In this document: piece by piece, positions 27,762 through 36,625 of the stretch | How the letters are laid out: each line of letters begins with the position of its first letter | Position numbering within the stretch: the stretch's first letter is position 1 | The notes under the pieces: model-generated | The model's input: only the letters and a program-made list of their open reading frames with translations | Database searches by the model: none | What the model was told of the DNA's origin: nothing | Made by a program: the position numbers and the translations under genes | Source of the DNA: an uncultured Pseudomonadota bacterium | Lineage (GTDB): Bacteria; Pseudomonadota; Gammaproteobacteria; CAJXQU01 | Length of the DNA stretch: 64,000 nt | Reading direction: 5' to 3' | Assembly: GCA_913058255.1 (NCBI GenBank) | Contig: CAJXQU010000007.1 | Location: forward strand, 1-64,000

Positions 27762-28844
27762 CTAACTATTTGAAATTAGATTCTTACGTCGACGTGAGAA
27801 CCCTAAGCTACCAATCAAGCCTGTTAAGGCCATTAAAATTGTTGTTGGTTCTGGAACTGACGCTGCACTTGAAATTAGAAATGCACGCTCTGTACCTTGG
27901 TAGTTTCCTGTCCCAACGATATCACCATTATCATTAATTCCTTGAGCAGTACTTAGAAAGAGCCAACCTGAATCAGTACAATTAACAACATCACATAGGT
28001 TAAGCATGGTGTTATTTTCATATAAAAAGGCTTTGCCAAAACCAGAGTCACCGACTATTTGACCACTATTGTTAATACCGTAAGCAGATGAAAAGAGGGA
28101 TGTTCCTAAGGTACCAAGATCTTGCATTGTTGTACCATCATGCAAGAAGGCGTGACGGCCAAACTGAGCAGTATCTGCCTCTCCAACTACGAAGCCATAA
28201 TCGTTAACATCATAACCGAAAGAGTTTCTGCCACCTAGGGTGCCCAGATCAGATACAGTAGAGCCATCGTAAAGAAATGCGTGTTGTTCATGATTTGCCG
28301 TGACTGAGTAACCAGTAACATTACCAGACTGGCTTATACCAAACCCAGCTGCACTTTGACCGCCTAGTGTATCTATTGGGACCATTGCTCCTGCTGTGGA
28401 AATAAATGCGCGTGTCGCCCCGTTAGCCAGTAAGCTTTCTCCAGTATATTGACCCGCATCATTAATTGCTGCGTTTTGACCGTAGGAGCTACGTCCACCG
28501 AGCGTACCAATCAGGCTACTAGTGGTTCCATCATGATGAAAGTAGTTTAGAGTATTAGTACTACCTACAACTTCACTTTGGGCATTGATGCCATAACCAC
28601 GGAATGTGCTGAAAGAGTTTGTTGATAGAGACCTTGCTGTTGCGCCGTCATAAATAAAGGCGCCGTAGTGAGCGCCATCTTGGTATAGACCTGTGACTAA
28701 ACCATTAGAGCTTATTCCATAACCAACAGATGAGTTGCCACTTGGTGGAGTAATAGCTGTAATTGTGTAGTTGCTTGAGTAGGCTTGAACACTAGCTGTA
28801 CTAAGCGCGCTTAGTATTGTTAATGAGTATAAAATCTTTTTCAT
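27762..28844 (-). CDS. HAF-repeat PEP-CTERM surface protein
   Basis: The 360-residue secreted protein has a signal peptide (about 1-21, ending ASVQA) and about seven tandem HAF-type repeats of the form LGTLGGRNSFGYDVND..GxVVGxA..HAFL, a likely beta-propeller. The C-terminus SVPEPTTILMALTGLIGSLG plus FSRRRK is a textbook PEP-CTERM signal: PEP motif, hydrophobic helix, basic end. Exosortase would cleave at PEP and attach or release the protein in an exopolysaccharide-producing cell. No exosortase gene is in the window. AAGGAGATATC precedes the ATG. Confidence 0.88.
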   Translation of the reverse strand: MKKILYSLTILSALSTASVQAYSSNYTITAITPPSGNSSVGYGISSNGLVTGLYQDGAHYGAFIYDGATARSLSTNSFSTFRGYGINAQSEVVGSTNTLNYFHHDGTTSSLIGTLGGRSSYGQNAAINDAGQYTGESLLANGATRAFISTAGAMVPIDTLGGQSAAGFGISQSGNVTGYSVTANHEQHAFLYDGSTVSDLGTLGGRNSFGYDVNDYGFVVGEADTAQFGRHAFLHDGTTMQDLGTLGTSLFSSAYGINNSGQIVGDSGFGKAFLYENNTMLNLCDVVNCTDSGWLFLSTAQGINDNGDIVGTGNYQGTERAFLISSAASVPEPTTILMALTGLIGSLGFSRRRKNLISNS

Positions 28845-29054
28845 TCTGATATCTCCTTATATCATTTCCCCGGCTTTTTTATAAAGACGGGCAGTATGAA
28901 AGCTATCCATATAGAGTTTCACAAATCAGAATATACAGTAAAGTTTATAGAGTATTTGTTAACTTTTATAAATGGTGGGTGATGCTTTAATCTTCAGAAT
29001 ATAAAGTTGATAGGGGCATTATGTTTTTGTTGAAGTATCAAAAAATGGAAAGGT

Positions 29055-29120
29055 ATGAGACACATTTTGATTGTTATATTTTTCTTTAGTTTAGCCGGCT
29101 GTGCTGGTTTGTCAGACTAA
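29055..29120 (+). CDS. Tiny lipoprotein-like ORF, possibly truncated
   Basis: This 21-codon ORF is below the track's cutoff. It encodes MRHILIVIFFFSLAGCAGLSD, a compact lipoprotein signal with a perfect lipobox (LAGC) and only a few residues after the Cys. GGAAAGG lies just upstream of the ATG. It could be an entericidin-like toxin peptide cut short, a remnant of a longer lipoprotein, or chance. Confidence 0.3.
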   Translation: MRHILIVIFFFSLAGCAGLSD

Positions 29121-29171
29121 GGGCGGGGCGTTAAAGCGAGCTTCACATTAGAGTTGTTTTTTACAAAAAAT

Positions 29172-29193
29172 TGTAGACGCCACAGGATGTTGT
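29172..29193. repeat. Short dispersed repeat, copy 2
   Basis: GTAGACGCCACAGGATGTTGT is the second copy of the repeat at 27373-27394, on the other side of the PEP-CTERM gene and in the same orientation. Confidence 0.45.
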
Positions 29194-29338
29194 GATAAAG
29201 ATAGACGATTTCTGATGGATTTCAGTAGTAGATTTATCTGGACTTGCACTTGAAGGGTCAGTAAAACAAAAACGAAGTTTTCGTTATACTAAGTAGTATG
29301 AAGCATTTTTATCGTGTGTTTAGTAAGGAGTTATTGGT

Positions 29339-30124
29339 ATCGATACCATCAGTATATTAGGCAGCGGCTGGCTAGGGTTGCCGCTAGCTAAGCGATTTGT
29401 CGACCAAGGATTTATAGTCAAAGCATCAACGCGTTCGAAGGATCGCTTTTCTGATCTTGAGGCTGTCGGTGCTGAGCCTTTTATTGTGGATATTGATCAG
29501 GGTTTTGATAGGTTACAGAATTTTTTGCAGACGAAGGTTTTAGTGATCAACATTACAAGTAAAAACATTCAGGGTTTTTCTGAACTACTCAAACTAATTG
29601 AAACTTCGATAATAGATAAATTAATATTTGTTAGCTCGACGTCGGTTTATGACAATGTTAATAAGGTTATCTCTGAGTCAGATGGACTAGAAGTTAAAAC
29701 AAAGCCTTTGTCTATTATTGAAGATTTACTTCGAAGTAGTGAGCAGTTCGAGACAACGATTGTTAGATTCAGTGGACTGGTTGGAGGAAAAAGAGACCCC
29801 GGTAATTTCTTTCGTCATGGCCGTCCTGTAAAGCTACCAAATGCGCCAGTCAACCTTATCCATCTTGATGACTGTTTAAATATTCTTCAGCAAATTATCG
29901 AAAAAAATATTTGGGGAGAAGTGTTTAATTGTTGTGCTGATACGCATCCGACGAAAAAAGTATTTTATACGCAGGCGGCTCAACGGGCAGGGGTACCATT
30001 ACCCGATTTTAGTTGTAAAGATGACGACTCGTATAAAATTATCAGCAATCAAAAAGTGAAAAAATCTTTAGGTTATGAATTTATTCATCCTGACCTGATG
30101 TTGATTGAGTTTGTTAGGGCTTGA
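29339..30124 (+). CDS. NAD(P)-binding SDR epimerase (YeeZ-like) with non-canonical start
   Basis: About 261 residues form an extended-SDR Rossmann protein: nucleotide-binding motif ILGSGWLGLPLA, catalytic-type serines (FVSSTSVYDN), and FSGLVGGKRDPGNFF as in YeeZ-like epimerases. The track begins at a TTG at 29378, which would remove the glycine motif. An in-frame TAA at 29324 leaves no ATG, GTG or TTG before that motif. AAGGAG at 29325-29330 sits 8 nt before an ATC at 29339 (an ATT is at 29333), so initiation at AUC or AUU is likely, unless the start codon has mutated. The substrate is unknown. Confidence 0.75.
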   Translation: MDTISILGSGWLGLPLAKRFVDQGFIVKASTRSKDRFSDLEAVGAEPFIVDIDQGFDRLQNFLQTKVLVINITSKNIQGFSELLKLIETSIIDKLIFVSSTSVYDNVNKVISESDGLEVKTKPLSIIEDLLRSSEQFETTIVRFSGLVGGKRDPGNFFRHGRPVKLPNAPVNLIHLDDCLNILQQIIEKNIWGEVFNCCADTHPTKKVFYTQAAQRAGVPLPDFSCKDDDSYKIISNQKVKKSLGYEFIHPDLMLIEFVRA

Positions 30125-30209
30125 ATGAGGATTAAAAAGAGGGTGTTATTTTAGGGTTGCCCATGATCAGTGCACAATGTTGTAAGCATTAATGAGGCAA
30201 GGTAAGTTT

Positions 30210-31688
30210 ATGACTTCTACGGCGATTTTTTGGTTCAGACAAGATTTGAGACTTGTTGATAATCCAGCTCTGAATGCAGCGTTTGAACAACACGACTGCA
30301 TCATTCCTGTTTATCTTCACACGCCTAATGATGAAGGGGGTTGGAGTGCTGGTGAGCCGAGTTTATGGTGGCTTGAACGGAGTTTAAAGGCTTTAAAAAA
30401 AGCGTTGAAAAATCGCCATGACCTACTTTTACAGATTAGAAAGGGTGATGCTTTTACTGAGTTAGAAAAAATAATTCATGAAAGTGATGCGGATGCGGTC
30501 TTCTGGAATCGACAATACGAACCTGCCATTGTAAAGCGTGATGAAAAGATCAAAAGTAAACTAAAAGTGATAGGGCTTTATGCGAAAAGTTATAATGGAA
30601 ATTTGTTGTGGGATCCTTGGCAAATAGAAAATAAAAGTGGTGAGCCTTATAAGGTGTTCACCGCATTTCATAAAAACTATCTGACGCAACCTCAACAAGA
30701 TTATCGAGCCATTGTTTCGGCCAAAAAACCTTTGACTAAAGGTCTGAAAAATAATTTAAATGTAAGTGATTTAGGGTTAGTATCGAGCCATCCATGGCAT
30801 AAAAAGCTGAATGGCTTATGGGAACCAGGAGAAGCTTCCGCTCAGGATCAGTTGAACCGGTTTATAACTTCATATCTAGTAAAGTACCCAGAGGAGCGTG
30901 ATGAACCTGCAAAGAATGCAACGTCGATTCTCTCCATACATCTTCACTTTGGTGAAATAAGTGTCAGGCAAATCTTTGCTGTTACACAAGATTTAAAGTT
31001 ACAACATACAAATGATGTCAACTTAATGGCCATCGAGGCATTTGAGAGGCAGCTTATATGGCGAGAATTTGCACATCATTTAATGTTTCACTTTCCGCAT
31101 ACTATTGAACAGGTATTTAATCCTAAATATTCTAACTTCCCGTGGCAGGATGATCCTGAGATACAAAAACTCTGGCAACAGGGGGAAACAGGGATTCCGC
31201 TAGTTGATGCTGGTATGAAAGAACTATGGGCGACCGGCATCATGCATAATCGTGCTCGAATGATTGTCGCCTCATTTTTAATTAAAAATTTAGGCCAACA
31301 TTGGCTGACGGGGGCACGTTGGTTTTGGGATACCTTGCTTGATGCTGATCTGGCTAATAATACGATGGGTTGGCAGTGGGTAGCTGGGAGTGGGGCAGAT
31401 GCTGCACCATATTACCGTATCTTCAGCCCTGTTAGACAAGGTGAGCGGTTTGATCCGCAAGGTGAATATATCCGTCGTTGGTTGCCCGAACTTTCTGGCC
31501 TGCCTGATCGTTATATATACACACCTTGGATGGCAACGGCTGACATATTAGCGGACTCTGGTGTTAAACTAGCTGAGAATTATCCAAGACCAATAGTCGA
31601 TCTAGCTGATTCAAGAAAAGCGGCATTGGATATTTATAAAGCGTGGAAACGTAATCAAACAATCAATATAAAAAAATATGTCGAATAA
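30210..31688 (+). CDS. phrB: Deoxyribodipyrimidine photolyase (CPD class I)
   Basis: This light-driven FAD enzyme splits cyclobutane pyrimidine dimers. The roughly 492-residue protein has an N-terminal Rossmann antenna domain (about 1-130, opening STAIFWFRQDLRLVDNPAL) and a C-terminal helical FAD domain. The FAD domain has the family signatures HNRARMIVASFL, DADLANNTMGWQWVAGSG and FDPQGEYIRRWLPEL. I choose the ATG at 30210, after AGGCAAGGTAAG, over the track's 30192. Its last 11 bases overlap the start of hemH, so the two are co-transcribed. Ferrochelatase and photolyase together suggest a light-stress theme. Confidence 0.92.
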   Translation: MTSTAIFWFRQDLRLVDNPALNAAFEQHDCIIPVYLHTPNDEGGWSAGEPSLWWLERSLKALKKALKNRHDLLLQIRKGDAFTELEKIIHESDADAVFWNRQYEPAIVKRDEKIKSKLKVIGLYAKSYNGNLLWDPWQIENKSGEPYKVFTAFHKNYLTQPQQDYRAIVSAKKPLTKGLKNNLNVSDLGLVSSHPWHKKLNGLWEPGEASAQDQLNRFITSYLVKYPEERDEPAKNATSILSIHLHFGEISVRQIFAVTQDLKLQHTNDVNLMAIEAFERQLIWREFAHHLMFHFPHTIEQVFNPKYSNFPWQDDPEIQKLWQQGETGIPLVDAGMKELWATGIMHNRARMIVASFLIKNLGQHWLTGARWFWDTLLDADLANNTMGWQWVAGSGADAAPYYRIFSPVRQGERFDPQGEYIRRWLPELSGLPDRYIYTPWMATADILADSGVKLAENYPRPIVDLADSRKAALDIYKAWKRNQTINIKKYVE

Positions 31689-32715
31689 TCACAGCGATCA
31701 CTTACCTAGCACTCATCCTAAAATACGCACGAGCAAAGTTGGCGTCTTATTGGTCAATCTTGGAACACCTGACGGTTGTGATACTCGTTCGGTGAAACGC
31801 TATCTTGCAGAGTTTTTATCTGATCGTCGTGTTATTGAACTAACACCATGGCTCTGGCAGCCGATATTACGAGGCATCATTTTAAACACACGACCAAGCA
31901 AAAGTGCAAAGGCTTATCAGCAGGTCTGGATGAAAGATATTGATGAATCACCATTGCGTTATTATACACGCATGCAAGCTGAAAAGTTGCGTGAAAAAAT
32001 AAACGATACCACTGGAAATTTAAACATTGATTGGGCTATGCGTTATGGAAACCCTTCGATCAAAAAACAACTACTTAATCTTAAAGAACAGGGGTGTGAA
32101 CGAATTCTGATCATGCCTATGTATCCTCAATACAGTGCAACCACTACCGCGAGTGTTAACGATCGCGTTCTTGATGTGTTGAAAACACTTCGTTGGCAGC
32201 CAGCAATACGCACCGTGCCACCTTATTTTCAAGAACCTTCTTACATCAAAGCACTGGGAAAGAGTATTACGGACTACCTTGAAAATTGTGAACAAAAACC
32301 AGATGTTATTTTGTCTTCATATCATGGTTTGCCAAAAGAATATTTTGATAAGGGAGATCCATATTATTGTCACTGTGTAAAAACAAACCGTTTGTTGCGT
32401 GAATCATTAGGGATGGATGAAGATACATTTCAGATGAGCTTTCAATCGCGTTTTGGTCCCAAGAAATGGCTGGAACCGTATACTGTCGAAATACTTAAAA
32501 TTTTAGCTAAAGAAGGTAAAAAAGTAGCTGTAATTATGCCTGGGTTTTCAGTTGATTGTTTAGAAACACTTGAAGAAATGAATATGCAGAATAGAGAAAT
32601 ATTTATTGAACACGGTGGCGAACACTATGATTTTATTCCATGCTTAAATGATTCAACTGAGAGTATTGATATGCTGGATGCTTTAGTGAGGAATGAATTG
32701 CAAGGTTGGGTCTGA
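31678..32715 (+). CDS. hemH: Ferrochelatase
   Basis: HemH inserts Fe2+ into protoporphyrin IX, the last step of heme synthesis. The 345-residue protein begins the enzyme fold with VGVLLVNLGTPD. It carries the metal-site His in SSYHGLPKEYFDKGDPYYCH and the conserved Glu region near the end (VDCLETLEEMNM). Its length is typical of the proteobacterial enzyme. The ATG lies inside the end of phrB, giving an 11-bp overlap. Confidence 0.96.
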   Translation: MSNNHSDHLPSTHPKIRTSKVGVLLVNLGTPDGCDTRSVKRYLAEFLSDRRVIELTPWLWQPILRGIILNTRPSKSAKAYQQVWMKDIDESPLRYYTRMQAEKLREKINDTTGNLNIDWAMRYGNPSIKKQLLNLKEQGCERILIMPMYPQYSATTTASVNDRVLDVLKTLRWQPAIRTVPPYFQEPSYIKALGKSITDYLENCEQKPDVILSSYHGLPKEYFDKGDPYYCHCVKTNRLLRESLGMDEDTFQMSFQSRFGPKKWLEPYTVEILKILAKEGKKVAVIMPGFSVDCLETLEEMNMQNREIFIEHGGEHYDFIPCLNDSTESIDMLDALVRNELQGWV

Positions 32716-32768
32716 TTGAAAATATTAATTTAGATGTTCGAGGCTCTCAGATGTTGAATGGTACTCAA

Positions 32769-33296
32769 TTATTTAAGCCTATCAAAGGTGATTGAAATAC
32801 TATTTTTATCATCACTTAAATAAATTTCCCCGTCCTGAATATTGCATTGTAACGGCATTGAACGTTTGACCATTGCCTCGATGCCTTCAGCATTGATATG
32901 AAAGATACTTAGATTGTTGAAACGTTGACACTTCTCCTGATGCTGTTGCCACCATATGTCAGCTTTTCTTTGATGATAGGTATAAATGGTTACCTGTTTG
33001 GATCGACCACACGCTTTACGAATTCTTTTTTCATCAATTTGGCCTAGATCAACCCACAACTCAATCTCATCAGTTAAAGTCTTTTGCCATAGATCGGGCT
33101 CTTCATCACTTTCTAAACCTTTTGTGAACGTTAATGATTCGCTGGCATTTGCCATAAAAGCAACTAAACGTATCATAAAGCGTAAGTCTGTTTCGGATGG
33201 ATGTTGGGCGACGGTTAGTTCATGGTCTTGATAATAATGTCGATCCATATCGGCAATATTAAGCGTGATTTTATTGATCGTAGCATTGATTGCCAT
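32769..33296 (-). CDS. yaeQ: YaeQ family protein
   Basis: The 175-residue protein matches YaeQ across its length: opening MAINATINKITLNIADMDRHYY, then LRFMIRLVAFMANASESLTFTKGL, then ELWVDLGQIDEKRIRKACGRS. YaeQ adopts a PD-(D/E)xK nuclease-like fold. Its function is unsettled; it was once proposed to affect haemolysin expression. It is convergent with hemH, 53 bp apart. Confidence 0.92.
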   Translation of the reverse strand: MAINATINKITLNIADMDRHYYQDHELTVAQHPSETDLRFMIRLVAFMANASESLTFTKGLESDEEPDLWQKTLTDEIELWVDLGQIDEKRIRKACGRSKQVTIYTYHQRKADIWWQQHQEKCQRFNNLSIFHINAEGIEAMVKRSMPLQCNIQDGEIYLSDDKNSISITFDRLK

Positions 33297-34000
33297 AGGG
33301 GTAAGAGTTCGAGTTAAAAGAGCTGGGCATTGTAGAGGAATAGTGATTGAAAGTACTAGGCTTTAATCTTTCTTGTACACTCCTGTAGATAGAAGTGAAA
33401 CGCTATATTCAGGTGATCAATTAATTTGGCCTAATGTGATGATTTATTTTTTCCATCATAGCTAAATAGTTGCCCTGTTAGAGGCTTGCTGCTGATGAAG
33501 GTTGTAACTTCAGGACAAGGGATTATAAATCAGTCGAGTTGATATTGAACGGTATTAATTATCGGAAAGAACACATGGTTATTGTTACTAGGACTTTCGA
33601 TACTTATACAATGGGTCAAGCTTAATTGGCTAGTAAGGTTGAGGCTTACACTTTGCTGGTTAATATTTCGTTCATAAACAATTCATATTTATTAGTGTAC
33701 AACACACTAGACAGGACCAAATCACGGACTAACTTATTAAGTAAAGAGTTTTGGCTAATTCAAGAACTTTGTCCTTTTGTCGATAATTTAAGTTTGCTTG
33801 AGTATTTTATCTTGGCCGAAAGCTTATAAAAAACAGCAGTATTTACAGCATGTTGCTCATTATGAATGGATAAAAGTTTAGTGAATGTTAACACTTATAT
33901 TAGTGTATAAGCTTTTGTTCTTTAACTAGCTGAGCAACGTTATGACTTACCTTGTTGCTAGGCCCTACTTCCCTTGAACTCACAGACTCAATAGATTGTT
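33297..34000. other. 704-bp AT-rich intergenic region
   Basis: This must hold the promoters of yaeQ (leftward) and the beta-helix gene (rightward). The 67-codon TTG-initiated ORF at 33626-33829 has no Shine-Dalgarno or recognisable family, so I do not call it. I see no tRNA, terminator-quality hairpin or repeat. Confidence 0.5.
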
Positions 34001-35635
34001 ATGAAAATATCAAAGATTAAAATAAGCACCTTATTAACTCTAGCTCTTTTACTAAGTGGGCTTTCATTATCAATGCCATCTGTGGCAAAAGATTATTATG
34101 TGCGATCAGATGGTGGTTCAGCACAACAATGTAATGGTCTGTCTAATAAGAGCCTTGCTGAGAAAGGTGAAAATAATGGCTGTGCATGGAATCACCCTTT
34201 TCAAGCCTTGCCACCAGAAGGAAAACCTAAAATATCTGCGGGTGATACGTTATATATAGGTAATGGAAGTTATCAAATGGGACATGGTGCGCCAGGAGCT
34301 GGAAGCTGTAGTTCAGACTATCCTTGGGATTGTTTTATGCCAGCGATTCCTTCCGGCAAAGATAAGCTGCATCCAACACGGATTGTTGGCGAGATGACAG
34401 GTAAACAATGTGTCAATCCTCCCGTGCTTTGGGGAGCTGAAAGATCTTCTCGTATTATCAATCTAAAAGGTGCTTCTAATGTAGAAATATCATGTTTGAA
34501 TATTACTGATCGTGATAATTGTATCGAGTTTTATAACCCTGAAAAATTTCCTTGTGAGGGCTGTGTGAAAGCCTGTCAACGTGATAAGTTTCCTTATGGG
34601 AATTGGGCGGATACAGGGCTTTATGCTGAAGATTCAGATAATGTTGTACTCAATAACCTACGTATTCACGGTATGGCGAGTCAGGGGATTCATGCTGGAC
34701 GGATCTCCAACTGGCAGATTAATAATACTCAGATCGTCGCGAATGGTATGGTCGGTTGGGACGGTGATCTAGCAGGGCCATCGAGTAATTCTGGAACGAT
34801 AGTTTTTCGTAACACTGAAATTGCCTGGAATGGTTGTTCAGAAGATTGGAAGACAGGCCAACCTCTTCCTAAAAGCTGCTGGGGACAAGAGTCAGGCGGT
34901 TATGGTGATGGCATTGGTTTAGCTAATTCAGGTGGGACCTGGAGATTTGAAGATGTGGTCGTTCATCACAATAGCTCTGATGGTATCGACCTTTTATATT
35001 TGGATAAAACCGCAAAAGTTGAAGTGTCAGGACTCAAAGCTTATGCAAATGCGGGTAATCAATTAAAAATTTCTGGCAGTGCAGAGATTGAAAATAGCGT
35101 ATTGAATAGTAATTGCTCTTCATTTAAAGCACCTCTAATGCGAGAAGGTGATCTCTGTCGTGCACAGGGTAACACCTTATCAATTTCATTATTTTCCAAC
35201 AGTAAAGTTAGTCTAAAGCACAGTACGCTGACGGGAGAAGGTGACTGTTTGATGATTGCATCATGTAAAGATGAGTCATGTAATGGATCTGAAAAAATTC
35301 AGATCGATAGCTCTATCTTTGTTGGGCATAAAGATTGGCGCGCGGGCGATCAAACCTGTCTGTACTGGTACGGAGATGGGCTAGTACAAGATCCATTCTC
35401 TATGAAGTATAGCTTGATTAATGATGTGAAAGATCTTAATGCTTGCCCTGGTGAGGAGATGCAATGTGATAAAAAACCAGGTTTGGTTAACGATAGTTTG
35501 GAAAATTTTGATGGCCACTTACTGCCTAATAGTCGAGCTATAAACTCTGGAAACCCTGCTAGTTCCACAAATAGAGATGTGGATGGAAATGAGCGTAAAA
35601 ATATTCCAGACATTGGTGCGTATGAGTCGTTGTAG
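34001..35635 (+). CDS. Secreted right-handed parallel beta-helix protein
   Basis: The 544-residue protein has a signal peptide (about 1-29, ending PSVA). The body resembles pectate-lyase-like beta-helix proteins: repeated short strands such as NVVLNNLRIHGMASQGIHAG and IENSVLNSNCSSF. It ends DVDGNERKNIPDIGAYE, the motif typical of choice-of-anchor-Q/parallel beta-helix surface proteins. About 18 cysteines by eye suggest disulfides. It may bind or cleave polysaccharide, but no catalytic triad can be assigned. A methyltransferase gene follows 66 bp later. Confidence 0.75.
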   Translation: MKISKIKISTLLTLALLLSGLSLSMPSVAKDYYVRSDGGSAQQCNGLSNKSLAEKGENNGCAWNHPFQALPPEGKPKISAGDTLYIGNGSYQMGHGAPGAGSCSSDYPWDCFMPAIPSGKDKLHPTRIVGEMTGKQCVNPPVLWGAERSSRIINLKGASNVEISCLNITDRDNCIEFYNPEKFPCEGCVKACQRDKFPYGNWADTGLYAEDSDNVVLNNLRIHGMASQGIHAGRISNWQINNTQIVANGMVGWDGDLAGPSSNSGTIVFRNTEIAWNGCSEDWKTGQPLPKSCWGQESGGYGDGIGLANSGGTWRFEDVVVHHNSSDGIDLLYLDKTAKVEVSGLKAYANAGNQLKISGSAEIENSVLNSNCSSFKAPLMREGDLCRAQGNTLSISLFSNSKVSLKHSTLTGEGDCLMIASCKDESCNGSEKIQIDSSIFVGHKDWRAGDQTCLYWYGDGLVQDPFSMKYSLINDVKDLNACPGEEMQCDKKPGLVNDSLENFDGHLLPNSRAINSGNPASSTNRDVDGNERKNIPDIGAYESL

Positions 35636-35701
35636 TAGATATCCTAGAGCTGAAAATAATTATATTTTAAGTATAAGGGCAGAGCGTTAAGGAGAGAGTT
35701 A

Positions 35702-36472
35702 ATGACTATTATTGGTGGGCAATTAGGTTATAAGTTATTGCGTAGAATTAGTGCGAAACACCTAACAACACATGAGCAGAGCTCTGAAGATTACTATCAA
35801 GATTTTGAACGGGCAGGTCAACAGTTGACCGATTACTTTGGTGATAAATTACGAGAACGGGTAAAAGATAAAACAGTCATAGACTTTGGGTGTGGCCCAG
35901 GCTTTGAAGCGATTCATCTGTCCCAAATGGGGGCCGGCAAGGTAATTGGTGTTGATATTCAAGAAAAACTATTGGGTCATGCGCGAGACTTAGCAGCGAA
36001 AAAATCCGTGAGTGACCGTTGTACTTTTACTACCAACACCGATGAGCTCGCTGACGTTGTGATGAGTAAGGATGCATTTGAACATTTTGATGATCCGGCC
36101 TCTATTTTGGAATTAATGGCGGACTTACTTAAACCTGATGGACATATAGAAATTGCATTTGGGCCCATATGGTTACATCCGTACGGAGGGCATTTGTTCT
36201 CTGTTTTCCCTTGGGCACATTTGATTTTTACTGAAGAGGCATTGATTAGATGGCGTGCAGATTTTAAAACTGATGGAGCAACAAAATTTTCTGAAGTAAC
36301 CGGTGGTTTAAATCAAATAACCATCAAGAAGTTTGAAAAAATCGTTGCAAATAGTTCATGTAAAATTGAGTGGTTAGATACTATCCCTATTCGCAAACTC
36401 TCTATTTTTAAACATAAATGGCTTAGGGAGTTTGGTTCGTCGATTGTTTGTTGTCGACTAGTTAAAAAGTAG
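35702..36472 (+). CDS. Class I SAM-dependent methyltransferase
   Basis: The 256-residue protein has the Rossmann methyltransferase fold: motif I VIDFGCGPGFEAIHLSQMG (about 60-78), the acidic ribose-binding residue in VIGVDIQ, and motif IV/post-I MSKDAFEHFDDP. A downstream aromatic patch (FGPIWLHPYGGHLFSVFPW) recalls methyltransferases acting on sugars or small molecules in polysaccharide contexts. GGAGAGAG precedes the ATG. The substrate is unknown. Confidence 0.8.
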   Translation: MTIIGGQLGYKLLRRISAKHLTTHEQSSEDYYQDFERAGQQLTDYFGDKLRERVKDKTVIDFGCGPGFEAIHLSQMGAGKVIGVDIQEKLLGHARDLAAKKSVSDRCTFTTNTDELADVVMSKDAFEHFDDPASILELMADLLKPDGHIEIAFGPIWLHPYGGHLFSVFPWAHLIFTEEALIRWRADFKTDGATKFSEVTGGLNQITIKKFEKIVANSSCKIEWLDTIPIRKLSIFKHKWLREFGSSIVCCRLVKK

Positions 36473-36604
36473 CTACCAGACGCGATAGCACATCATATTA
36501 AATAGAGAGTAATCATTCGCTTATCTGTCTGGATATTTATAACTTCAATAAGGTTATTGAATAATTCTACTTGTTAAGTCTAAAGGAAAAACTCTCTTTG
36601 AGTT

Positions 36605-36625
36605 AAAAGTCTCATTGAGGCTTTT
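36605..36625. terminator. Hairpin terminator overlapping the symporter stop codon
   Basis: AAAAGTCTC / GAGGCTTTT form a 9-bp stem with one wobble and a 3-nt loop. The stop codon of the minus-strand symporter gene lies inside the hairpin, so the last codons double as terminator. Confidence 0.6.

Larger units (their letters stand above)
28845..29338. other. Intergenic region between PEP-CTERM gene and SDR gene
   Basis: This AT-rich region presumably holds the PEP-CTERM gene promoter. It also contains a 21-codon lipoprotein-like ORF (29055-29120), repeat copy 2, and a 20-codon ORF (29298-29360) that overlaps the start of the SDR gene in another frame. Confidence 0.45.

Noticed and set aside
33626-33829. 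67-codon TTG-initiated ORF in the 0.7-kb gap
   Set aside because: No Shine-Dalgarno, no recognised family, and low-complexity AT-rich composition.
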